Assembly: GCA_021647685.1 (NCBI GenBank)
Contig: JAKIUH010000165.1
Span: 1-9,092 of the forward strand
From: Bacteroidales bacterium
GTDB lineage: Bacteria; Bacteroidota; Bacteroidia; Bacteroidales; NBLH01
Direction of reading: 5' to 3'
Length of the DNA: 9,092 nucleotides
Shown here: in pieces, positions 1-5,978 of the stretch
Layout of the letters: every line of letters starts with the position of its first letter
Numbering within the stretch: position 1 is the stretch's first letter
The notes under the pieces: generated by a model
Databases searched by the model: none
What the model saw: the letters and a program-made list of their open reading frames with translations, nothing else
Told to the model about the DNA's origin: nothing
Position numbers and translations under genes: made by a program

Positions 1-3
1 GAA

Positions 4-20
4 TTAAGGTAATACCTTAA
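4..20. repeat. 17-bp palindrome at the window edge
   Basis: TTAAGGTA (4-11) and TACCTTAA (13-20) are perfect inverted repeats around a single central base. The right half shares CCTTAA with the outer arm of the larger inverted repeat at 15-128. Positions 1-9 (GAATTAAGG) differ at one base from the right end of that larger repeat (GATTTAAGG, 120-128), so the palindrome may be the junction between two adjacent copies of it. Confidence 0.5.
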
Positions 21-128
21 ATCCGTAAACTATATTCTACTGCAAAGCCAAAACTGATGCACATCCACCGGTAGTGGTCGGACAAGTTTTTTGACTTTTC
101 GTTATGAACATAGTCTGCGGATTTAAGG
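15..128. repeat. Long imperfect inverted repeat, MITE-like or structured 3' UTR
   Basis: Positions 15-25 (CCTTAAATCCG) are the exact reverse complement of 118-128. The arms continue inward to 15-37 against 106-128 with 20 of 23 positions complementary, and 44-55 against 85-98 pair again with a two-base bulge and one mismatch. Near the apex, CCAC (65-68) faces GTGG (74-77). The whole would fold into one hairpin of about 114 nt. AATA flanks both sides (11-14 and 129-132), as a 4-bp target duplication would, although in AT-rich DNA this can be chance. It begins 11 nt past the subtilase stop and has no U-tract after the stem, so it is not a typical intrinsic terminator. The identity as a mobile element is inference; the pairing is seen directly. 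Confidence 0.55.
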
Positions 129-139
129 AATAAAAATTT

Positions 140-1645
140 TTATAGTACTGCTTTATAAGCATCTATATTTCCATACCCGTAGTTCGAACTTTTATTGGGA
201 TATAAATCAGCCGATTGACGCATTTTACTCAATACCTGATCACGTGTCCATGAAGGATGACGTGCCCAAATTAATGCGGCAATTCCTGCGGTTGTCGAAG
301 TGGCAACTGATGATCCGCCAACATAATCTTTAGTATTGTTGTAATATCCTAGGCATACAGAATGGCGACTATCATCCCAATATCTTTCCATTACCACTGT
401 AAAGTCAATTTTACTGCCTTTGTGGCAAGTTTCACATTCATTGTAACCATTGTCTTTAATACCGGTAACAGCAACGGTTTCGTTCATGTTTGCAGGAAAA
501 ATAACACCTGCCCAATTTGTCCACCATGTAGAAGTTCCACCGGCAGCAATAATCATTTTACCACGTGAATATGCATATTTTACGGCATCTTTAATACGGT
601 TAATAGTAAATATATGTCCTATGGACATTGAAATGATTTTAACATCCGAGCGATTTGCTAAAGCATTTAGTGCATTAGCAACCCCCTTTTGTTCCTGATA
701 ACCATCCAAAACAACATCTTCTGTACCTCTATACGAAACTAAATTACAATTATAAGCAACTCCTACCGGCATAAAATCGTTATTACGCGGAGCAGCAATA
801 GTACTAGCCATTGAAGTTCCATGTCCGCATTTGTCATTAGGTCCATCGGTTTTTGTTGACCACCATTTCCATGAATCTACGTAAGTACCGTATTTAGCAA
901 TATAGCGGCTTGATGTTGAATATCCATCAGAGAAATTGGAGCCTAAAAGCGATTGATATGGGGAAACACCTGTATCAATCAAACCAACAGTAATGCCCAA
1001 TCCGGTACTTAATGACCATGCTTGGGGAATTCTATGCTTATCATATGTCCATGAAACCAAGCAATTTGGACTTATTGTACGGTAATCGCTTGCATTTACA
1101 CTGGCAGCTGCAAACGAACACCCTTTTGAACTTTTAAAATCCGGTTCATAAGCATAAAAACGATAGCCGGCGGGCTCAACATATCTCACCATATTATTTT
1201 TTCTCAATTCTCGAACCGTTTCAATACTTGTAATCCTAACGTCAATTAGATTTAAATCCTGATCGTCATAGATTAATGGAGATTCTTCTTTTTTCAAATT
1301 TCCGGATGCAATTGCATCAGTTTCGCTGATTATCTGAAGAATATTTTGTTTAATATCTTCATTAGCAGTGCTTTTGTGCATATCAAATGGAGATTTTCCG
1401 TAACCAATGGTTAATATGCTGTCTCCATGCATAGCCGCACTCCAAAGCATATAGTCGGTTGCATCGTTCCAATTAAAATCACCGGTAGATTGTATGGATT
1501 CTTTAATCGCCAAATTAATTTCCGAGGGATTCATCGGAGCTAATTCGGTTTGATTTTGATTGTTTTCACGAACGGAAAACTCAGTTTGTTGGGTACAAGA
1601 TGCGATAAACAACAGTACCAGCATAATAGCTAAATTCTTTTTCAT
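140..1645 (-). CDS. Subtilisin-like serine protease (peptidase S8), lipoprotein
   Basis: A secreted endopeptidase of the subtilase family, 501 aa. The N-terminus is a lipoprotein signal with lipobox IASC and lipid Cys17, so it is probably anchored in the envelope. Residues about 75-165 resemble an inhibitor-I9-type propeptide, ending in VRYVEP. The catalytic triad is Asp224 (GLIDTG), His275 (CGHGTSMA) and Ser446 (GGSSVATS). The C-terminus (YGYGNIDAYKA) is the usual end of the catalytic domain, so no type IX secretion domain follows. Two oddities: the conserved oxyanion-hole Asn of the AAGN motif is Gly370 (AAGG), and there are seven cysteines beyond Cys17, two of them in a CxxCH motif (404-408). 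The ATG start is supported by the promoter about 35 nt upstream. Monocistronic by layout: its own promoter and a 392-nt gap to the next gene. The substrate cannot be told from the sequence. Confidence 0.93.
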   Translation of the reverse strand: MKKNLAIMLVLLFIASCTQQTEFSVRENNQNQTELAPMNPSEINLAIKESIQSTGDFNWNDATDYMLWSAAMHGDSILTIGYGKSPFDMHKSTANEDIKQNILQIISETDAIASGNLKKEESPLIYDDQDLNLIDVRITSIETVRELRKNNMVRYVEPAGYRFYAYEPDFKSSKGCSFAAASVNASDYRTISPNCLVSWTYDKHRIPQAWSLSTGLGITVGLIDTGVSPYQSLLGSNFSDGYSTSSRYIAKYGTYVDSWKWWSTKTDGPNDKCGHGTSMASTIAAPRNNDFMPVGVAYNCNLVSYRGTEDVVLDGYQEQKGVANALNALANRSDVKIISMSIGHIFTINRIKDAVKYAYSRGKMIIAAGGTSTWWTNWAGVIFPANMNETVAVTGIKDNGYNECETCHKGSKIDFTVVMERYWDDSRHSVCLGYYNNTKDYVGGSSVATSTTAGIAALIWARHPSWTRDQVLSKMRQSADLYPNKSSNYGYGNIDAYKAVL

Positions 1646-1679
1646 AATTAAATTAGATTAAGGTTATTAAATATGTTTT

Positions 1680-1711
1680 CAAACATAAAAAAGAATTTGC
1701 TAAATAGCAAA
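1680..1711 (-). promoter_or_regulatory. Bacteroidota-type promoter of the subtilase gene
   Basis: Read on the minus strand, TTTG (1711-1708) is followed after 20 nt by TATGTTTG (1687-1680). This matches the phylum's TTTG-(19-21)-TAnnTTTG promoter exactly. Transcription would start near 1674, giving a leader of about 28 nt before the ATG at 1645. A repeated TGTATAG (1722-1728 and 1751-1757) and a small GCACA/TGTGC inverted repeat (1728-1744) lie just upstream of the -33 box and could be regulatory, but nothing shows this. Confidence 0.7.
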
Positions 1712-1950
1712 TAACGATGTGTGTATAGCACAATATTTCTGTGCATTATTTGTATAGATATGCTTTAAATCTTCAACTATCCTCTACTCTACAGCTGTGG
1801 ATAAATTTGCAATTTAAGGGATACAAGATACTTTATTAATTTGTGTCTGTTTATAAAGTCAGTCTTTTTGTAATATCTTATTTTTGGTATTTTGTAAAAG
1901 CTTGGCAGTTTACCGTACGTAGCTAAGTAATTTATTGTAATTAAGTCTCT

Positions 1951-1985
1951 TTACTGCTTAATGAGGACTGCCTACTGCTTAATGA
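1951..1985. repeat. Heptameric direct repeats (ACTGC / TTAATGA)
   Basis: Five consecutive 7-mers: TTACTGC, TTAATGA, GGACTGC, CTACTGC, TTAATGA. As a result the 13-mer TACTGCTTAATGA occurs at 1952-1964 and again at 1973-1985, exactly 21 bp apart. It lies about 50 nt past the stop of the carboxypeptidase gene. Short runs of ACTGC-type units are, from memory, common between Bacteroidota genes; no function can be assigned from this copy. Confidence 0.6.
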
Positions 1986-2037
1986 ATCAATAAGATAATT
2001 TATTGAAAACTAAGAGTTACGAATTTATGGACGCACT

Positions 2038-3765
2038 CTAATTATTTGATTCTTTACGGCACACAGGATATCTTCGATAGCTTTTCTCAAAAAAATCAGA
2101 ATGTTGGTAAATAAAAAATAATTGATAATAATGACTTTTCGCTAAATTTGAGTCCTCTTTTTTGGCTTGTTTCAATTTTTCTTTAATTTCAGGATGTTCT
2201 TTTAATATTTTAAAGGCTGTTTCTTCAAAAATATAATCCGAAATCCATTCTTTATGTTGTAAAATTGCATCGAAAAAGTTCCATGCAAAAAAAGAATCAT
2301 CGGCATCGGGTTCAAGGGTAGCAATGATATAATAATTTCCTTTTTGATTAGGTTTTACTATATAATCACCTTTATAAAATTGTATATTTTCCGTATTTTT
2401 ATGCGTTTTTATGTTGTAATGTAAATAATGAGCTTCGTATAAATCCCGGGTACTAAAATCATCAATATAATAAGCTGTAACTTTTAAAATTGTATCATTA
2501 GTTAATTGCGTTATTTGAATATTATTGAGTTTTAAACGTTCAATTACACGTTTCCATGCTTGTGGAATAATGTAATATTCAGGTTTTTGTATGCTTTTAA
2601 CGGTTTTATAATGATGATAATATTTAATTTGCTTTTCGTAAGGCTCGTTACGGTCATAATACAGCCTTTGCATGCCGGTTATTTCACTTGTTTTGTATTT
2701 TGCCGTATAGCCTTTGAATAGTAGGGTGCTATCTTTATTTTTGTCTAAAACCCATTTAATGGGAAATTCAGACCGGTTAATTGTATTTTCAAAAGCTTTT
2801 TGTCTTGTTTTGCCAATTTCTTTATAATTTTTATTCACAAATTCTGTTAGATTTATGATAAAATGATAAGTAGATAGTACTCTGTCCTTATAGGGTTTGA
2901 GCATGTGGGTTTCGGTAGTAAAACCAATGGTGTTAAAAAGGGCGGTATAGCCCGAAGCATAGCGGGGTGAATCGTAAAAAGCGAAAATTCCATCATCGGG
3001 TGTTCTGCCCATTGTTTGAACATAAGGTATCATTTCATAGTTGCTCTTTTTCATACTTTTATACAGATAAGGCACCATTGTATTATCCATATATTCAGAC
3101 AAAACAGAGTTTAGCTTATCAGTTTGGGTGGCTATCAGTGTAATTTTATATTGATAATCAGCACCATTTGAAGTATGTGTATCGATAAAAATATCAGGAT
3201 TCCATTTTTGAAAGATACGCTCAAAAGATTTTGCATTTTCGGAGTCGCACTTGATAAAATCACGATTCAGGTCTAAATTTTTACCGTTTCCGCGAAAACC
3301 ATGCTCAACAGGTCCTGATTGATTCATACGACTGTACCCGCGATTTAGAGCTCCACCAAGGTTATAAACTGGGATTATACATATTACCGTGTTTTGTAAA
3401 TATTTTTTAGCTTTAAGTTTCCCGGTCAGAATATCCGTTGCAAATTGAAGGCTTGCATCAATTCCACAAGATTCACCCGGATGGATACCATTATTAATCA
3501 AAATGATTCTTTTGTTTTTCTTTTTTAAAGATTCGGGATTAAAATCGCCATCCAAAGAAAGTACAAATAAATGTAAGGGTTTTCCTATATCTGATTTCCC
3601 CTCAGTAAAAAGTTTTGCCTGTTTATAGTTATCAGCAAGGTATTTATAAGTATTTATTACTTCGTAATAAGTAGGTGTTTTATTTTCATCGTATTGTGGG
3701 TTATACTGCGAAAAAATATGAACCTGAACAATAGTTAAAACTAAAAAAAGATAGAGGAACTTCAT
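2038..3765 (-). CDS. M14-family zinc carboxypeptidase, secreted
   Basis: A 575-aa metallopeptidase of the carboxypeptidase A type, expected to remove C-terminal residues or cleave peptide stems outside the cytoplasm. An N-terminal signal peptide (hydrophobic residues 3-19) points to export. Zinc ligands are His95 and Glu98 (IHPGES) and His197 (DTHTSNG). The NLDLNRDF stretch (163-170) supplies the substrate-binding Asn167-Arg168 pair, and Glu285 (TTETHM) is the expected catalytic base. The catalytic domain covers about 30-310; the remaining roughly 260 residues have no domain I recognise. The ATG start lies 1 nt after the TGA of the upstream glycosyltransferase frame (TGATATG), which implies translational coupling in one operon. 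The stop is TAG. An early stop in the upstream gene could therefore reduce its expression. Family assignment is firm; substrate unknown. Confidence 0.92.
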   Translation of the reverse strand: MKFLYLFLVLTIVQVHIFSQYNPQYDENKTPTYYEVINTYKYLADNYKQAKLFTEGKSDIGKPLHLFVLSLDGDFNPESLKKKNKRIILINNGIHPGESCGIDASLQFATDILTGKLKAKKYLQNTVICIIPVYNLGGALNRGYSRMNQSGPVEHGFRGNGKNLDLNRDFIKCDSENAKSFERIFQKWNPDIFIDTHTSNGADYQYKITLIATQTDKLNSVLSEYMDNTMVPYLYKSMKKSNYEMIPYVQTMGRTPDDGIFAFYDSPRYASGYTALFNTIGFTTETHMLKPYKDRVLSTYHFIINLTEFVNKNYKEIGKTRQKAFENTINRSEFPIKWVLDKNKDSTLLFKGYTAKYKTSEITGMQRLYYDRNEPYEKQIKYYHHYKTVKSIQKPEYYIIPQAWKRVIERLKLNNIQITQLTNDTILKVTAYYIDDFSTRDLYEAHYLHYNIKTHKNTENIQFYKGDYIVKPNQKGNYYIIATLEPDADDSFFAWNFFDAILQHKEWISDYIFEETAFKILKEHPEIKEKLKQAKKEDSNLAKSHYYQLFFIYQHSDFFEKSYRRYPVCRKESNN

Positions 3766-3766
3766 A

Positions 3767-5062
3767 TCAATTAAGTTTGATTAAATAAGCCGGCTCATCT
3801 ATTCCTATTTGTTTTACCACTGTAAATTTATTGGGATATTTTTGCCGTATAAAGTAGGTGTATCTGAAAATTGTGTTTATGGTATATTGAGTTTTTTGCG
3901 CTTCGTATTTTCTCAAGCTTGCCATAATAATGTAATTTACTTTATGATTGTATAAATTTTGCAAAAGTGAATCGGGGTCAGTGTTTTGCGGTACTTTGTA
4001 AATACCGAAAAAACGCCTTTTTGTATATATAAAAGCAATATTGGGTTTGCGGCAAGCAATCACTTCATTTTCAGGTATATTTTTGGCAGCCCATTGGGTC
4101 ATTTTTATATAGTTTTGCCAATCGGGTGTTAATCCGGCAAGCATGTTTCCTGCCAGGTTTTTCTTTAAAATTTTTTGATTTTCTTTGATTTTAACCGTTG
4201 CATTTTGAAAACTTGTGAAAAATAGTATCAATATAATTACAGGAAACAGCAATTGAAAAGATTTTAATTTTTTTAATTTCAATAAAGTATAAATGCCTAA
4301 TAAACTAAACATTATCAGCAAAGGCAGGTAGGGCATTATTAAGCGATAAGACGCCCATATTGTTTGAAGAATTACAAAAGTTAAACCAAGACCACTTACA
4401 AGGTAGATTCCTGCAAAAAGTAAATATTTATTTTTCTTAAAATAATAGATAATTGCCCAAACAATTAGAATATATACCAAAATTGTTAAAAAAGGAAGTT
4501 CTTCGGGCGTGGTATAGCCTTTGGGGGTTTTTATCAATTCCGGACGCAAATTAAGTATCTGAAAAAAGAATTTAGAAATGTATATATTTGAATTATCAAT
4601 AAACCGTCCGATAAAGCCCATAAATGTTTCTGTTCCCTTACTCGCATCATAAGGGTGAACCATCATCAAAGATGAAGCTTGATTACTAAACTGCAAAGCA
4701 GTATCTTTCCATAACAGCATTTTAATAATTTTCCATAAACCCGAAAAAACAACAAATGAGAGTACAGAAATACCGGCATTTTTCCATTCTTTTTGCGACA
4801 AGAAATACACAACTACAACAATCAATATCACGTAGCCTATACTTCTAATTAAGCCTAATGCCAACAAAAATATTCCAAGGTATAAAAATAAAGCTATTTG
4901 CTTTTTTTTATCAAAACCGGAAACAGATGATGTAATAAAGTTCTTAAAAAAGAAAATGAAAAACATCATCTGTGCAAACATAAACAATGCTTCGGAGTAG
5001 GTTTGGCTGCCATAAAATAATAAAAAAGTATTAATGGAAATTAACATCAAAGTAGAAAACAA
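3767..5062 (-). CDS. C-terminal fragment of the GT39-type glycosyltransferase
   Basis: 431 aa of open frame directly after the TAA; only two codons (AAC ATC) separate that stop from the TTG at 5062-5060 that would have to serve as start. The first ATG is five codons further in (5047-5045). The sequence begins in the middle of a membrane helix (FSTLMLISIN), which is not a natural protein start, and carries the GSQTYSEALFMF stretch, about eight further helices and the C-terminal soluble domain (about residues 300-431). Reinitiation at the TTG or ATG is possible but a working enzyme would need the first fragment. Confidence 0.7.
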   Translation of the reverse strand: MFSTLMLISINTFLLFYGSQTYSEALFMFAQMMFFIFFFKNFITSSVSGFDKKKQIALFLYLGIFLLALGLIRSIGYVILIVVVVYFLSQKEWKNAGISVLSFVVFSGLWKIIKMLLWKDTALQFSNQASSLMMVHPYDASKGTETFMGFIGRFIDNSNIYISKFFFQILNLRPELIKTPKGYTTPEELPFLTILVYILIVWAIIYYFKKNKYLLFAGIYLVSGLGLTFVILQTIWASYRLIMPYLPLLIMFSLLGIYTLLKLKKLKSFQLLFPVIILILFFTSFQNATVKIKENQKILKKNLAGNMLAGLTPDWQNYIKMTQWAAKNIPENEVIACRKPNIAFIYTKRRFFGIYKVPQNTDPDSLLQNLYNHKVNYIIMASLRKYEAQKTQYTINTIFRYTYFIRQKYPNKFTVVKQIGIDEPAYLIKLN

Positions 5063-5068
5063 GATGTT

Positions 5069-5449
5069 TTAAGGTATTTTGTTTTTAAAAGTATAATAAA
5101 ATGCTACAAAATGTCCGGTGAGTAAAAGTGTGGAAAAAAATTTTAAAATAGGAAGATTTATCCCAAATATACCCACAAAAATGCTTAATATCATTGGGTA
5201 AAGCGGACCTTGAAAGGCGGGATATTTAAAATGGTGAATAAAATCGTAGGCACGAATTATGTAATTGGCATCATCGCCTCCCACGCTTACTTTTAAATTA
5301 AAAAGTAAAAGCGTAAATAAAAAACTCACTGCCAAGAAAATACGAAAAAATAATGTTTGGTTTTTTTCAAAAAAAGCATCAATTAGTTGCAACAAATCAT
5401 TTTGTTGATATGTCTTTGTTTTGTGTTTATCTTTTTTTTTGTTTTTCAT
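5069..5449 (-). CDS. N-terminal fragment of the GT39-type glycosyltransferase
   Basis: 126 aa from an ATG, ending at the premature TAA. It has a very basic, Lys-rich first 13 residues, one transmembrane helix (about 34-52), the periplasmic loop with GGDDANY (Asp59, Asp60) and the next helices (about 86-97 and 102-118). It ends in FKNKIP, in a cytoplasmic-looking turn between helices. Alone it lacks most of the membrane domain and should not be active. Confidence 0.7.
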   Translation of the reverse strand: MKNKKKDKHKTKTYQQNDLLQLIDAFFEKNQTLFFRIFLAVSFLFTLLLFNLKVSVGGDDANYIIRAYDFIHHFKYPAFQGPLYPMILSIFVGIFGINLPILKFFSTLLLTGHFVAFYYTFKNKIP

Positions 5450-5477
5450 GCGATAGTAGGTTTAGGCGCAAATAGGT

Positions 5478-5858
5478 TTAGTTAATAAGCCGGTCTATTT
5501 TTTCAAAAAGAATTTCTTTTTTTATTGGTTTTTCAACATAATCATTGCATCCAATTTCAAGAACTCGTTCTTTTTCGTTGTTTAATGCAAAAGCTGTTTG
5601 TGCGATAATAGGTATGTTATAACCTTCACTTCTAAGCAATTTAGTCGCTTCATATCCGTCCATAACAGGCATTCCCATATCCAACAAAACAATATCTACT
5701 TCGCTGTTGGATTTGATTATGTCCACCATTTCTTGTCCGTTTTTAGCTCTGATAATATGGGCTTTTGTTTGCTCCAAAGTTTTTTTAAGCAATACAAAGT
5801 TCATTTCCATATCTTCGGCAACCAAGATGGTTTTATCTTTCCAATTATACTCTGCCAT
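5478..5858 (-). CDS. Stand-alone response regulator receiver protein (CheY-like)
   Basis: 126 aa, a single receiver domain with no output domain. All switch residues are present: acidic pair Glu15-Asp16 (VAEDME), phospho-acceptor Asp60 (VLLDMGMPVMDG), Thr88 (AQTA), Tyr107 and Lys110-Pro111 (YVEKP). It lies 120 nt downstream of the hybrid kinase gene, same strand, so it is the likely final acceptor of phosphate from the kinase's HPt domain. It is 28 nt ahead of the glycosyltransferase gene, so these are probably cotranscribed. How it acts downstream is not shown: such proteins work by binding a partner or by draining phosphate from a relay. The ATG start gives a receiver of normal length. Confidence 0.93.
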   Translation of the reverse strand: MAEYNWKDKTILVAEDMEMNFVLLKKTLEQTKAHIIRAKNGQEMVDIIKSNSEVDIVLLDMGMPVMDGYEATKLLRSEGYNIPIIAQTAFALNNEKERVLEIGCNDYVEKPIKKEILFEKIDRLIN

Positions 5859-5921
5859 TTTTTTCTTTAATTTAAAAAATTCAAATTTAATTTTTTCGTT
5901 CCAATATTCCGTGATTTTTAA

Positions 5922-5950
5922 TTACAAAGGACACAGAGAACACAAAGATA
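5922..5950. repeat. Degenerate 9-bp tandem repeat (ACAAAGGAC-like)
   Basis: Three consecutive 9-mers, ACAAAGGAC (5924-5932), ACAGAGAAC (5933-5941) and ACAAAGATA (5942-5950), lie in the gap between kinase and receiver genes. I recall very similar CACAAAGGACACAGAG-type strings between genes of many environmental bacteria, but I cannot check this here. The role is unknown. Confidence 0.5.
5943..5950 (-). promoter_or_regulatory. Possible -7 element ahead of the receiver gene
   Basis: On the minus strand 5950-5943 reads TATCTTTG, a full match to the Bacteroidota -7 box, 85 nt upstream of the receiver ATG. No TTG is found at the right distance upstream (position 5971-5973 gives ATG), and the motif sits inside a repeat, so it may be chance. 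A second match, TAAATTTG at 5889-5882, also lacks a -33 box. Confidence 0.2.
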
Positions 5951-5978
5951 TTATTCTTTCTTTAAGCCTTCATGTATT

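Larger units (their letters stand above)
1646..2037. other. Non-coding gap between subtilase and carboxypeptidase genes
   Basis: No convincing coding sequence in 392 nt. It holds the subtilase promoter at its left end, a weak 6-bp-arm inverted repeat at 1802-1816, and a heptamer repeat at 1951-1985. I found no U-tract hairpin that would terminate the minus-strand operon ending at 2038, and no tRNA or known riboswitch pattern. Confidence 0.6.
3767..5449 (-). pseudogene. GT39/PMT-type membrane glycosyltransferase split by one in-frame TAA
   Basis: The two open frames at 5449-5069 and 5062-3767 lie in the same reading frame and together make one 560-codon protein with a TAA at codon 127 (5071-5069). 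The joined protein reads like a dolichyl-phosphate-mannose-mannosyltransferase-type (GT-C, PMT_2-like) enzyme. It has a short cytoplasmic N-terminus, a first helix (about 34-52), an acidic pair Asp59-Asp60 in the first periplasmic loop where GT-C enzymes keep catalytic acids, many further helices, an IWASYRLIMPYLP stretch typical of the family, and a soluble C-terminal domain from about codon 430. Such enzymes move a sugar from a polyprenyl-phosphate donor. No other lesion is visible, so the mutation, if real, is recent; readthrough or a base-call error are the alternatives. The gene starts 28 nt after the receiver gene and ends 1 nt before the carboxypeptidase ATG. Confidence 0.75.

Noticed and set aside
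15..128. Integron attC recombination site.
   Set aside because: The inverted repeat has a suitable size, but the ends lack the RYYYAAC and GTTRRRY core sites; GTTATGA at 101-107 does not fit, and no cassette-like arrangement or integrase is visible.
15..139. Rho-independent terminator of the subtilase gene.
   Set aside because: On the minus strand the stem is not followed by a U-tract, and the stem is much longer and less GC-rich than typical intrinsic terminators.
17..142. Continuation of the subtilase frame past its TAA (about 41 open codons).
   Set aside because: The protein already ends at the usual C-terminus of the catalytic domain, and the extension overlaps the inverted repeat and matches nothing I recognise.
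362..698. Plus-strand open frames opposite the subtilase gene.
   Set aside because: Short, overlap each other and a clear protease gene, and show no domain-like sequence; antisense shadows.
1796..1804. Perfect DnaA-box sequence (TTATCCACA on the minus strand).
   Set aside because: A single 9-mer, with no cluster, no AT-rich unwinding repeats and no replication genes nearby; expected by chance now and then in a window this size.
1879..1886. TATTTTTG as a plus-strand -7 box.
   Set aside because: No TTG at 19-21 nt upstream and no plus-strand gene downstream.
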